This document shows, one piece after another, positions 1 through 7,203 of a DNA stretch of 37,837 bases. The stretch is from Porticoccaceae bacterium (GTDB lineage: Bacteria > Pseudomonadota > Gammaproteobacteria > Pseudomonadales > Porticoccaceae), in assembly GCA_029212965.1 (NCBI GenBank), contig JARGOV010000023.1, forward strand, positions 1 to 37,837, written 5' to 3'. The position numbers and the translations under genes were made by a program. Within the stretch, counting starts at the first letter, position 1, and every line of letters starts with the position of its first letter. A model generated the notes under the pieces. It had not been told where the DNA came from and ran no database searches. It saw only the letters and a program-made list of their open reading frames with translations.

Positions 1-48
1 ACACTGGGGGTGTGGTGGTCGTCGGTTCAAATCCGGCCGCTCCGACCA
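1..48 (+). tRNA. tRNA-Pro(GGG), 3' part only
   Basis: The window opens inside a tRNA gene. The T arm (GTCGG, loop TTCAAAT, CCGGC) spans 21-37, followed by the acceptor 3' strand 38-44, discriminator A45 and encoded CCA 46-48. Counting back gives a 5-nt variable loop (16-20), an anticodon stem 3' strand (11-15) and a loop at 4-10 with anticodon GGG at 6-8. The ...CCG-A-CCA end is typical of bacterial tRNA-Pro. The 5' half lies outside the window, so the identity rests on the anticodon and acceptor end. Confidence 0.85.
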
Positions 49-73
49 AACACATTGTTCAATCAATAGCTTG

Positions 74-101
74 AAAGCCTGCTTAATCGCAGGCTTTTTT
101 T
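74..101 (+). terminator. Rho-independent terminator of the tRNA-Pro gene
   Basis: Nine-base-pair stem AAAGCCTGC / GCAGGCTTT around the loop TTAATC, ending in a run of seven T. It lies 25 nt after the tRNA CCA end in the same orientation. Confidence 0.85.
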
Positions 102-202
102 GTGCCTGTAGTGTTAAGTCCTTATTAAGTCCACTTCATGTCAAGGTTTCGATGTCTTTCTAAAACTTTGTGGCTTCATGGAACATGATGATTTCAGTTC
201 CA

Positions 203-288
203 GACTAACGCTTAGCTTTGGGGCGGGTTGGGCTACGTAGCAGGCCGTCCGAGTAACCGAAGGTTGCGACAATAACGCCTCGTTATGT
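203..288 (-). repeat. Candidate integron attC-like site
   Basis: Read leftward, this 86-nt imperfect palindrome begins with ACATAAC (R''-like, containing the TAA stop of the upstream gene) and ends with GTTAGTC (R'-like core). Inside are AACC-TTC-GGTT and CTACGTAG palindromes. The left-hand ACATAAC is the exact reverse complement of GTTATGT, found at 620-626 just before the gene start, as expected for the two ends of one integron cassette. The internal arms pair imperfectly, so this is a candidate, possibly decayed. No integrase gene is visible. Confidence 0.4.
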
Positions 289-609
289 GTTTTCACTCGG
301 GAACTCATATTGTGCTAAATATTTTTTATATAATGATAGTAGAACTGCCTGAATAATTTGTATTGATAGGACTATTTTAAGATATGCCCAAAAGAGCTGA
401 TAAGTACTTGAATGACGGGCCAGCATTCTATTTGTTTCAGTGTCGCACATGCAGGCAATGAGCAACCAGGCCGCGACGATGCTCGTTATTTCTATAGCTT
501 TACTTTCTCTACTGTCATCAAGATAAAGCCGACAATTTTTGCAAAAACCTCTAAACCACTTTCTCGTAATTGCTTGTTGGCACTTTGGGCAGGTTCCCCG
601 TTTATTCAT
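283..609 (-). CDS. Small zinc-ribbon membrane protein, function unknown
   Basis: This 108-residue protein has an N-terminal CPKC (residues 7-10) and CKNC (23-26) pair, a likely zinc ribbon. Two hydrophobic stretches follow, about residues 42-55 and 72-93, so it is probably an inner-membrane protein with a cytosolic zinc knuckle. Its ATG overlaps the TGA of the gene upstream (ATGA at 606-609), so the two are translationally coupled. The TAA stop falls inside the candidate attC R'' sequence. I do not recognise the family; the two Cys pairs and the coupling argue that it is real. Confidence 0.6.
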   Translation of the reverse strand: MNKRGTCPKCQQAITRKWFRGFCKNCRLYLDDSRESKAIEITSIVAAWLLIACMCDTETNRMLARHSSTYQLFWAYLKIVLSIQIIQAVLLSLYKKYLAQYEFPSENT

Positions 610-1064
610 GATTTCTTACACATAACGTTTGTGGAATGTGCCGCGTAGGCAGTCGAATGGAGGCGCCTTTTTGGCGCATCTTCCTGATGTTGTGTAATGC
701 CCTTAGGGATTACTTCCCAACTAGCTTTAGAACCAACAAAAATATGCCGGCCAATTTCTATTTTGGGGTCTTCGTTAAGACAACCTAGTGTCACACCATG
801 CACTTCATTTTCGTAGATGCCACATAAAGTAGAGCCGCATTGTTTACAAAACTGTAAGCCAAAACCTTGTTGACTGGCATACGTGGTTAGATAATCTTTG
901 CCACAAACCCACCTGAATTCTGATGGATTTACTAGCGCATAAGCTGAGGCTTGAGAGCTAAATGCTTTTCGGCAACGTGAACAGTGGCACGATCTTGCGT
1001 CAAATAACGCGCCATTTATCTTGTACTTGATTTCACCGCAAAAGCATTCGCCCGTTAATTTCAC
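606..1064 (-). CDS. GFA / CENP-V family zinc-binding protein
   Basis: The 152-residue protein belongs to the family named after glutathione-dependent formaldehyde-activating enzyme; most members have unproven substrates. Zinc ligands are clear: CFC at 7-9, CHCSRC at 26-31 and CKQC at 73-76. The GTG start at 1064 is supported by AGGAG six bases upstream. The conserved domain ends near residue 128. The last ~24 residues are Arg/Ala/Ser-rich, look unlike the family and are encoded by the sequence that joins this gene to the next, which suggests read-through into a cassette boundary. It overlaps the next gene by four bases. No formaldehyde-oxidation partner is nearby, so I make no substrate claim. 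Confidence 0.85.
   Translation of the reverse strand: MKLTGECFCGEIKYKINGALFDARSCHCSRCRKAFSSQASAYALVNPSEFRWVCGKDYLTTYASQQGFGLQFCKQCGSTLCGIYENEVHGVTLGCLNEDPKIEIGRHIFVGSKASWEVIPKGITQHQEDAPKRRLHSTAYAAHSTNVMCKKS
620..626 (-). repeat. Candidate cassette boundary core site (GTTATGT)
   Basis: Leftward GTTATGT, eleven bases before the ATG at 609, approximates the integron core GTTRRRY. It is the exact reverse complement of ACATAAC at 282-288, which defines a cassette of about 410 bp carrying the zinc-ribbon gene. It sits inside the 3' end of the GFA reading frame. Confidence 0.35.
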
Positions 1065-1078
1065 TGAACTCTCCTGAT

Positions 1079-1085
1079 GCCTAAC
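1079..1085 (-). repeat. Candidate cassette boundary core site (GTTAGGC)
   Basis: Leftward GTTAGGC matches the integron core consensus GTTRRRY perfectly. It is followed by a short leader with AGGAG and then the GTG of the GFA gene, a layout typical of a cassette start. A matching GCCTAAC was not found at the end of the GFA gene, so the second half of this pair is missing or decayed. A TATAAT sequence at 1091-1096 on the same strand could be a -10 box for these two genes. Confidence 0.35.
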
Positions 1086-1367
1086 AGTGGATTATAGAGT
1101 CAATAGCCTTATATCACTTTGGCACTCTCTTCTAGGAGGTGTGGCAAAGTCATTCGCTATATTGTATTTAAAAATAAGACGTTGATAGTGTTTTGGTATG
1201 TGGGAAGCTGACATGTTGCGCCATCCTGAGCTGCGTTTAATTTTTTTCCTATCCAGTTATCATATTCGAGTATTCCTAATAATCAAGGACTTAGAGATTA
1301 TTCTCCTGTGGTAGAGAGCCAGTGGTTCCTGATCTTGTGCTTGACCCAATAAGCAGCCTGCCTAATA
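1086..1367. other. Gene-free interval between GFA gene and umuDC
   Basis: This 282-bp AT-rich stretch lies between the leftward GFA gene and the LexA-controlled operon. Apart from a possible leftward -10 (TATAAT, 1091-1096) I see no coding region, RNA gene or strong repeat. Confidence 0.5.
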
Positions 1368-1383
1368 CTGTATTTTTATACAG
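1368..1383 (+). promoter_or_regulatory. LexA (SOS) box of umuDC
   Basis: CTGTATTTTTATACAG fits CTGT-N8-ACAG exactly. The flanking bases (TA on the left, TA on the right) also match the extended E. coli consensus. It lies about 43-52 bp before the umuD start candidates. LexA repression with RecA-dependent induction after DNA damage is therefore expected. Confidence 0.93.
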
Positions 1384-1425
1384 TAGTTGTACAATATATA
1401 ATGACGTCTTATAAATACAGTATGG

Positions 1426-1890
1426 GTGCTAATCGTGAAGCTGGTTTCTCTTAGCCCTGCTATCTCTGCGCGCGTGCGCACGACAGTATTACTTCCACTC
1501 TATCTCAGCCGTGTAGCGGCAGGTTTCCCCAGCCCCGCGGATGATTATCTCGATGGTGGCCTCGACCTCAATGAGCATTTAATTGCGCATCCGGCGGCAA
1601 CGTACTTTGCCCGTGCCGAAGGTGATTCAATGATTGATTTGGGTATATTCACGGGCGACCTGCTGATTATTGATCGTGCTGTGCAGGCTGTTGATGGCGA
1701 TGTGGTGGTGGTTGCCATTGATGGCGAACTCACCATCAAGCTGCTGGATTTGGCGCATTCCCGTTTATTGCCCGCCAATAAACTGTATCGGCCCATTGAG
1801 ATATCGCCAGAGTCTCAGGTTGATATTGAGGGTGTGGTGATTCATGCAGTACATCATGTTAAGGGTGTTGGTAAAGGTGTGACCTTGTGA
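1426..1890 (+). CDS. umuD: UmuD, self-cleaving subunit of DNA polymerase V
   Basis: UmuD is a LexA-like S24 peptidase that cleaves itself on the RecA filament; UmuD' dimerises and joins UmuC to form the translesion polymerase Pol V. The protein shows the cleavage region AAGFPSP with an Ala32-Gly33 scissile bond (E. coli uses Cys-Gly), catalytic Ser68 in GDSM and Lys105 in TIK. The Ser-Lys spacing of 37 equals that of E. coli UmuD (60/97). Two GTG codons (1426, 1435) could start it; the second gives a length of 151 and an N-terminus closer to E. coli. Its TGA overlaps the umuC GTG. Driven by the LexA box at 1368. Confidence 0.93.
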   Translation: MLIVKLVSLSPAISARVRTTVLLPLYLSRVAAGFPSPADDYLDGGLDLNEHLIAHPAATYFARAEGDSMIDLGIFTGDLLIIDRAVQAVDGDVVVVAIDGELTIKLLDLAHSRLLPANKLYRPIEISPESQVDIEGVVIHAVHHVKGVGKGVTL

Positions 1891-3146
1891 TTGGCCTGTG
1901 TGATATGCGCAGCTTTTACTGCGCCTGTGAGAAGGTTTTTCGTCCCGATATTCGCGATAGCGGTGTGGTGGTGACTTCCAATAATGACGGTGTGGTGGTG
2001 GCGTTGGATGACAGAGCCAAGGCGGTGGGCATCAAAAAATTTGAGCCCTATTTTAAACAGCGCGGCTTGATTGAGCGGGCTGGTGTACTGGCCTTTTCCA
2101 GCAACTATGAGCTTTATGGTGAAGTTAGCGCGCGCATTATGGCGACCCTGGCCGAGTTGGCGCCTAATGGCATTGAGGTCTATTCGATTGACGAGTGTTT
2201 TGTCGATTTCAGCGCTGTGCCTCGACACGAATTGAAAGCGTTTGCCGCCATGTTGCGGGATACCATTTGGCGGCAACAGGGGATAACAATGGGGGTGTCA
2301 ATTGCGCCGACAAAGACCCTGGCCAAGCTCGGGCAGTGTGCAACCAAGCTTTTCCCGCAGATTGATGGTGTCTGCGTACTTGAGCATGAAGCGCAGTGGC
2401 AATGGCTCGCAGCGCGGGTCAATGTCAATGAGACCTGGGGTATTGGCCGCAAACTGACGAGAAAGCTCAGGGCTAGGGGAATAAACACAGTGGCCGATTT
2501 ATCGGAGGTGACTCAAACGGATGCCCAAACCTTGCAAGGTATTACTTTGGTGCGCACGGTGCGCGAGTTGCAGGGTGAACCCTGTATTGATATGGATTGC
2601 CAGCCACAGCCTAAGCAGAACATTATTTCCAGTCGTTCCTTTGGCCAAAAACAAACGTGCTTAAAGCCCTTGCAGGAGGCGGTGAGCCACTATGCCGTGC
2701 GAGCGGGGATTAAACTTAGGGCGCAGTCATCGCTGTGTTTTCGTCTTTCGGCCTGGCTACAAACCAGTGCACACGATGCTAAACCTTGTGCTGATGAACT
2801 GTCGGCGACCTTGCCTGGTGGTACAGCCGATAGTCGGGAGCTGTCCAGAGTTGCTGTGGCGCTGGTGGCCCGACTTTACCGACCGGGTTATAAGTACGCT
2901 AAGGCTGGTGTGATGCTACAGGACATTCGCCCTGAGCAGTTTGCTCAACAAGATCTCTTGTCGCCTCGGTCGGAGAATGCGGCTCGTTTAATGGCAGTGG
3001 TGGACGACGTGAATGCGCGTTTTGGCTCGGGAGCTATTAAACTGGCGCGTCAGGGCGGTGCAGCTGGTTTTGCCATGAAGCGGGCTATGAAGTCGCCCAG
3101 TTATTTGACACGCTGGCATGAAATTCCGCATATCAAACTGGGCTGA
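1887..3146 (+). CDS. umuC: UmuC, catalytic subunit of DNA polymerase V
   Basis: Y-family error-prone DNA polymerase that copies past lesions together with UmuD'2. The 419 residues match UmuC throughout. The N-terminal LCDMRSFY holds the first catalytic Asp and the steric-gate Tyr; SNNDG and FSSNYELY follow, and YSIDECF near residue 101 holds the other two acidic metal ligands. The VWGIG-like helix-hairpin-helix region reads TWGIGRKL, the little-finger domain reads SRSFG, and the UmuC-type tail (AGVMLQD, MKRAMKSP) is present. GTG start, overlapping umuD by four bases (GTGA), which implies coupled translation. No terminator is obvious after it, and the convergent gene ends at 3202. Confidence 0.95.
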   Translation: MIGLCDMRSFYCACEKVFRPDIRDSGVVVTSNNDGVVVALDDRAKAVGIKKFEPYFKQRGLIERAGVLAFSSNYELYGEVSARIMATLAELAPNGIEVYSIDECFVDFSAVPRHELKAFAAMLRDTIWRQQGITMGVSIAPTKTLAKLGQCATKLFPQIDGVCVLEHEAQWQWLAARVNVNETWGIGRKLTRKLRARGINTVADLSEVTQTDAQTLQGITLVRTVRELQGEPCIDMDCQPQPKQNIISSRSFGQKQTCLKPLQEAVSHYAVRAGIKLRAQSSLCFRLSAWLQTSAHDAKPCADELSATLPGGTADSRELSRVAVALVARLYRPGYKYAKAGVMLQDIRPEQFAQQDLLSPRSENAARLMAVVDDVNARFGSGAIKLARQGGAAGFAMKRAMKSPSYLTRWHEIPHIKLG

Positions 3147-3201
3147 AGTCACTAGTGAGATAGGGTGAAGCTATATAGGTTAGTGCTTAGATAGAGCTGA
3201 C

Positions 3202-3882
3202 TTAGGTATGCAGCCCACACTCTAAATGCTCCGCCGCTTTCGTGGGGTCGTGATATTCCACTTCGCTAGGCAAGTTGTGCTCGAGCAGATAGTCCACCAA
3301 GTTCATGGTAGTGCAGTGAAAGCAGGGTGCAACTTTGGTGGTTGCGCGGGCTGCATCCCAGGTGAAGATATCCTGCGACTTCCTGAATTCAGTTTCTTCA
3401 CGGCGAATACCGTTAATCCATAGGTCGGGTTTTAATTCACTAAAAGCCCGTGAAAAAGGCTCCAGTTTAACGATTTTCGTAAACTCAGCGTGCTCAGCGG
3501 AGCCAATCTCAGGTATACCCTTATAGCGGGCTTCCAGATGAGCGGCTGAAATAGCTGGATGAAAAACTTTCAGATTGAGGTTTAGGTCTTTTGTCAGTTG
3601 ATCGACAAAACGGTAGGTGGCTGCTGTATTAAAGCCGCTGTCACACCAGACAACCGGCGTACCGGGGCGCACAGACTGCACCATGTGCAGCAGGACGGCA
3701 GAGTAGGCCGAAAAACTGGTGCTGATAATTGGCTGCTTAGAGGCATTGAGTGCTTTAAGCAGAATGTCCACCGGTGATGCGTCGGCCATAGAGAGATTGG
3801 CGTTGCTGAGGTCAAACAAGGCTTTGTGCGTTGCTTGAGGGGCATCATTAAAGGTTGGTTTCTGTGCAGCTGCAAGGCTCAT
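3202..3882 (-). CDS. PAPS reductase-like (CysH family) protein, atypical
   Basis: Adenine-nucleotide alpha-hydrolase (PP-loop) family, closest in layout to phosphoadenylylsulfate reductase. The 226-residue protein (from ATG 3882; a TTG at 3939 is also possible) has the PP motif STSFSAYS (54-61), the segment TYRFVDQLTKDLNLNLKV, the substrate-loop sequence GIRREE and the C-terminal ECGLH with the family's catalytic Cys222. Oddities: the segment between the PII-type strand and ECGLH is shortened and lacks the TTRK-type substrate arginine motif, and a CFHC pair is present without the adjacent CC pair that ligates 4Fe-4S in APS reductases. No sulfite reductase or cysND gene is nearby. Reductase activity on PAPS is plausible but unproven. 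Confidence 0.8.
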   Translation of the reverse strand: MSLAAAQKPTFNDAPQATHKALFDLSNANLSMADASPVDILLKALNASKQPIISTSFSAYSAVLLHMVQSVRPGTPVVWCDSGFNTAATYRFVDQLTKDLNLNLKVFHPAISAAHLEARYKGIPEIGSAEHAEFTKIVKLEPFSRAFSELKPDLWINGIRREETEFRKSQDIFTWDAARATTKVAPCFHCTTMNLVDYLLEHNLPSEVEYHDPTKAAEHLECGLHT

Positions 3883-4106
3883 AGTCTGTCGGATAAATAT
3901 GTTTGTCTTTGAGATGGCGATTAAAGCGCCGTAGAGCAAACAAGTAAAAGAACACTTTTCAATATGCTTATTTCGAATAGTGAGTTTAAGAATATCAAAA
4001 GCTATTTTTAGAAGTGATTACTTAGAGGTAATTGTATTTGGTTCTATTTATTGTGCGTGTTTAAGAAGTGGAGACCCATAACGATAAAGCACTCGAATCT
4101 TAAAAT

Positions 4107-4163
4107 AATAGAAGACCACAAAAAAGCCCGGCTCAGAGCCGGGCTTTTTTGTGGTCTTCTATT
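4107..4163 (-). terminator. Very long bidirectional terminator hairpin after tRNA-Arg
   Basis: A perfect 27-bp stem with the three-base loop CAG (4134-4136). The core is GCCCGGCT/AGCCGGGC flanked by six A/T pairs that form a U tract in either direction, then a further 13 pairs. It lies 26 bp beyond the tRNA-Arg 3' end and can also stop rightward transcripts. Confidence 0.9.
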
Positions 4164-4189
4164 GCAAATAAAATACAGTGACCTAAATA

Positions 4190-4266
4190 TGGCGCACTCG
4201 GAAGGATTCGAACCTTCGACCGCCCGGTTCGTAGCCGGGTACTCTATCCAGCTGAGCTACGAGTGC
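4190..4266 (-). tRNA. tRNA-Arg(ACG)
   Basis: The 77-nt leftward cloverleaf has acceptor GCACTCG/CGAGTGC, D arm AGCTCAGCTGGATAGAGT, anticodon loop CTACGAA (anticodon ACG, read as ICG after deamination), T loop TTCGAAT and an encoded CCA. It is nearly identical in plan to E. coli tRNA-Arg(ACG). A sigma-70 promoter and a terminator flank it, so it is a single-gene unit. Confidence 0.97.
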
Positions 4267-4276
4267 AGAGGGCGGC

Positions 4277-4305
4277 ACTATAGGCAAGTGACCGCTTTGA
4301 GTCAA
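4277..4305 (-). promoter_or_regulatory. Sigma-70 promoter of tRNA-Arg
   Basis: On the minus strand TTGACT (4300-4305), a 17-bp spacer and TATAGT (4277-4282) are followed by a GC-rich discriminator (GCCGCCC) typical of stringently controlled stable-RNA promoters. The predicted start lies a few bases before the tRNA 5' end at 4266. Confidence 0.85.
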
Positions 4306-4354
4306 GGCTAATTGCCTTTTTAATGCTTCCTATAAGGCTGTTTTCTATTTTCTC

Positions 4355-5899
4355 TTATACGCCTCGGCTGTGATTAGCCCAGTAGGGCGCACGTAATTCG
4401 CGACGTAAAATTTTGCCGCTGGGGTTACGTGGCAGCTCAGGGATGAAGTCGATAGATTTTGGTGCTTTAAAGCCGGCGATTTGAGTGCGGGCGTAGGTGA
4501 TAATTTCCTCTTCGCTGAGCTCGGCTCCAGGACGTACTACTACGCAGGCCTTAATCGACTCACCCCATTTTTCATCGGGGATTCCGATAACGGCAACATC
4601 GATAATATCTTCGTGGCTGTGTACGGCATTTTCAACCTCGGCGGGAAACACGTTTTCGCCACCTGTGATGATCATGTCTTTGACACGGTCTTTAATAAAA
4701 AGGAAGCCTTCGTCGTCGAGATAGGCCGCATCGCCCGTGTGGTACCAGCCACCGGCCTTGACCTCTTCAGTAGCCTCTGGGTTGCGCCAGTAGCTTTTTA
4801 GTACCCAGTTACTTTTGAGAAGAATTTCGCCAACTTCACCATTGGGCAAGGTATTGCCATTACTGTCGACGATTTTAACCTCTGAGCCTTCAGCGGGCTT
4901 GCCACAGGAGCGCAGTTTGTTGCGCTCTGGTGCATGGTCTTCGGGCGCGAGCTTGCTGATAATGCCGTAGTTCTCCGTTGCACCGTAAAGCTGCATAAAA
5001 TTACAGCCAAAAACTTCGCCTGCTTCAACCAATACAGACTCAGAGATGGGTGAGGCACCGTAGTAGAGGCACTGTAGATTGCTGTAGTCGCGTTCGCGCA
5101 CTTTGGGTTCTTGTAGCAACATTTGAATCATCGCTGGTACAAATAACGCGTGGGTGATTTTGTCATTGTCGAGGCTGTCTAGAACGGTGGTGGCATCGAA
5201 CTCGGCTAGTAGATTGATTCGAGCGCCGCGCAGTAGAGGTATGATCGTCAGGTTAATTCCGCCAACGTGGAACAGCGGCATGACGTTAATAAAGCGGGCA
5301 CTTGGATCAACAGCGAGAATATCGTTGTTGACAAAGGCGTTATAGGCGTTGACGTAACCCTGGTTGGTAAGCTGCACGCCCTTGGGCAAGCCAGTGGTAC
5401 CACTGGTGTAAAGCTGGAGAATATCATCTTCACCTTCAAGGCTGACGTTAGGGCGCTGTTTCGATTGTTGGTCGCGCCAGTTTGTATAATCGAGCCAGCG
5501 GTCATGCCCGCCGTCGATGGCGATAATATTTTTAATAAATTTCAGTTCGCTTTCAATGGCTTCGATAGTGGGGTAGAAATCCTTGCCGACGAACAACGTG
5601 CTATTTTCGGTAGCGTTGAGAATTTGCAAAACCTCAGGGCCTGCTAGGCGCCAGTTAATGCCTGCGGTGGCAAAGGCTGATGCGCTGGCGCCGATGAAAA
5701 TTTCAAAGAATTCAGTGGAGTTTTTCGCTAAGTGAGCGATACGATCCTGACGTTCTACGCCCAGCTCGAGTAAGCCATTGGCAACCTGCCAGCCGTGTTC
5801 CATCAGCTCGTTATAGCTGGTGTCATGGCCTTCGAAACTGATGGCGATATTGTCGGGTTGGCTACGCTGGAGCTGTTGAAACTGGTCGGCAAAGAACAT
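4355..5899 (-). CDS. AMP-binding fatty/aryl acyl-CoA synthetase
   Basis: ANL-superfamily ligase that activates a carboxylic acid with ATP and joins it to CoA. The 514-residue protein has the P-loop-like motif YTSGTTGLPKG (about 164-174), the A5 motif QLYGATE, the hinge motif (WYHTGD, RVKDMIITGGENV) and the catalytic C-terminal Lys in PSGKILRREL (about Lys496). I chose the ATG at 5899 over an in-frame TTG at 5911 because GGGAG, the likely Shine-Dalgarno, covers the latter. Acid chain length cannot be read from sequence. Last gene of the leftward series that begins at 14564, but 146 bp separate it from cmoB, so it may have its own promoter. Confidence 0.9.
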   Translation of the reverse strand: MFFADQFQQLQRSQPDNIAISFEGHDTSYNELMEHGWQVANGLLELGVERQDRIAHLAKNSTEFFEIFIGASASAFATAGINWRLAGPEVLQILNATENSTLFVGKDFYPTIEAIESELKFIKNIIAIDGGHDRWLDYTNWRDQQSKQRPNVSLEGEDDILQLYTSGTTGLPKGVQLTNQGYVNAYNAFVNNDILAVDPSARFINVMPLFHVGGINLTIIPLLRGARINLLAEFDATTVLDSLDNDKITHALFVPAMIQMLLQEPKVRERDYSNLQCLYYGASPISESVLVEAGEVFGCNFMQLYGATENYGIISKLAPEDHAPERNKLRSCGKPAEGSEVKIVDSNGNTLPNGEVGEILLKSNWVLKSYWRNPEATEEVKAGGWYHTGDAAYLDDEGFLFIKDRVKDMIITGGENVFPAEVENAVHSHEDIIDVAVIGIPDEKWGESIKACVVVRPGAELSEEEIITYARTQIAGFKAPKSIDFIPELPRNPSGKILRRELRAPYWANHSRGV

Positions 5900-6003
5900 G
5901 AAATCTCCCAATAAAGCTATTAATAATAAGTATGATTAAGCTAGCGGCGCCGCAGTCTAATACTTGAACGCTTGTTCTTCAAGTTTGCCATCTTTTTGCC
6001 TAT

Positions 6004-6034
6004 CCAGTGCCAAGTGAAAGTCCCTTGGCACTGG
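6004..6034 (-). repeat. Perfect inverted repeat after cmoB
   Basis: CCAGTGCCAAG and CTTGGCACTGG form an 11-bp perfect stem with a 9-nt loop, starting 12 bp past the cmoB stop. No T tract follows on either strand, so it is not a standard intrinsic terminator. It could be a 3'-end stabilising hairpin. Confidence 0.6.
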
Positions 6035-6045
6035 GCTGTGTGGCG

Positions 6046-7203
6046 TTAACATTCGGCGATAAACACCGCTCTGAGCGGTGCTGGGTGGCCCTCGCAAGTA
6101 CGGCTATTATCGTTAGGGTCGAGGAAATCGGACAGGGATTCAAAGTGCATCCACTCGGTGCTGCGCTGTTCATCGGTGCGGGTGTTACAGACATCGACCA
6201 GGCGTGGCGTTTTAAAGCCACATTTGCGTAACCAGCCGAGCAGGGTCGGTGGGCTGGGTATAAACCAGACATTGCGCATTTTTGCGTAGCGACCCTCGGG
6301 CACTAGCACTTCACCGTTATCCCCCTCGATCACCAGGGTTTCGAGCACTAGCTGGCCGCCAGGCTTAAGGCAGGCTTTGAGTTCGAGTAAATGATCCATG
6401 GCTGAGCGGCGATGGTAGAGCACGCCCATAGAAAACACCGTGTCAAAGGCCTCTAATGCCGGTGGCAGGTCTTCAATACCCAGGGGCAGTATATCGACAG
6501 GTAGACTTGTGGCTGGGGTAGCTCCCACGGTCGATGTTTGCTCTGTGGATTGCAAGGGGAGGGCAGGTTTTGATGTCGGTTGGGGAGCAGTGTCCTGGGC
6601 TGCAAACTGATTAGTGAAGTGTTTTAGTGCATAAAATTGCACCACAAAGCGGGGCGAGGGGTCGATGCCAATCACCCGTTGTGCGCCCTCACCGTACATG
6701 CGCCAGCAGTGGTAGCCATTGCCACAGCCGACATCGAGTACCAGCTTGTCTTTTAGCGGGGCGATATGGGGCAGCAGGCGGTTCCACTTCCAGTCTGAGC
6801 GCCACTCGGTATCGACATCGAGACCGAAGAGTTGATAGGGGCCTTTGCGCCAAGGGTGAAGAGCCATCAAACTCATGCGCAATTGCTCGCGCTGGGTGTC
6901 GTTACAGTCGGCAGCCTCGCCAATGCGTACCCCACTACTGAAGTCACAGCTACTCGCGGTTAAAGGGGGAAGGCTATCTAAACACTGTTGCCATTTTGGC
7001 AGGTCGCCCCAGCGTTGAGGGCTTAGACCTTTGGCGATATCAGCGGGTAGTTGAGCGGCCCATTGAGTGAGAGAGCCTGGTTTACTCAAATGCTTATTGG
7101 CGGCGCGCTTACTGCGGGCACGTAACATTTGGGCTTGTTGTTCGCCAAGGGCGTTGAGGCCTGTGAGTAAATCCCGGTAGTCGATGACAGATTGGTCGCT
7201 CAT
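6046..7203 (-). CDS. cmoB: CmoB, tRNA U34 carboxymethyltransferase
   Basis: Transfers a carboxymethyl group from carboxy-S-adenosyl-methionine to 5-hydroxyuridine at tRNA position 34, giving cmo5U, which lets tRNAs read codons ending in A, G and U. Diagnostic stretches are [15 protein letters not shown] (131-140), [10 protein letters not shown] (156-165), [11 protein letters not shown] and LETLV. At 385 residues it is about 60 longer than E. coli CmoB. Part of the excess is a Pro/Thr/Ser/Ala-rich insertion at about 201-235, between the SAM-binding half and LPLGIEDLP; the rest is a longer N-terminus. ATG overlaps the cmoA stop by four bases, so the pair is co-translated. Confidence 0.95.
   Translation of the reverse strand: MSDQSVIDYRDLLTGLNALGEQQAQMLRARSKRAANKHLSKPGSLTQWAAQLPADIAKGLSPQRWGDLPKWQQCLDSLPPLTASSCDFSSGVRIGEAADCNDTQREQLRMSLMALHPWRKGPYQLFGLDVDTEWRSDWKWNRLLPHIAPLKDKLVLDVGCGNGYHCWRMYGEGAQRVIGIDPSPRFVVQFYALKHFTNQFAAQDTAPQPTSKPALPLQSTEQTSTVGATPATSLPVDILPLGIEDLPPALEAFDTVFSMGVLYHRRSAMDHLLELKACLKPGGQLVLETLVIEGDNGEVLVPEGRYAKMRNVWFIPSPPTLLGWLRKCGFKTPRLVDVCNTRTDEQRSTEWMHFESLSDFLDPNDNSRTCEGHPAPLRAVFIAEC

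Noticed and set aside
1405-1420. Second LexA half-site before umuD
   Set aside because: Only ACAG is present; the left half reads CGTC, so it is not a box.
4051-4311. Open reading frame of 86 codons, rightward
   Set aside because: It runs through the terminator stem and the tRNA-Arg gene; it is a shadow of those structures.
4304-4323. Terminator-like AAGGC-TAATT-GCCTTTTT next to the acyl-CoA synthetase
   Set aside because: The T run is on the wrong strand for the leftward synthetase gene and the stem overlaps the tRNA-Arg -35 box.
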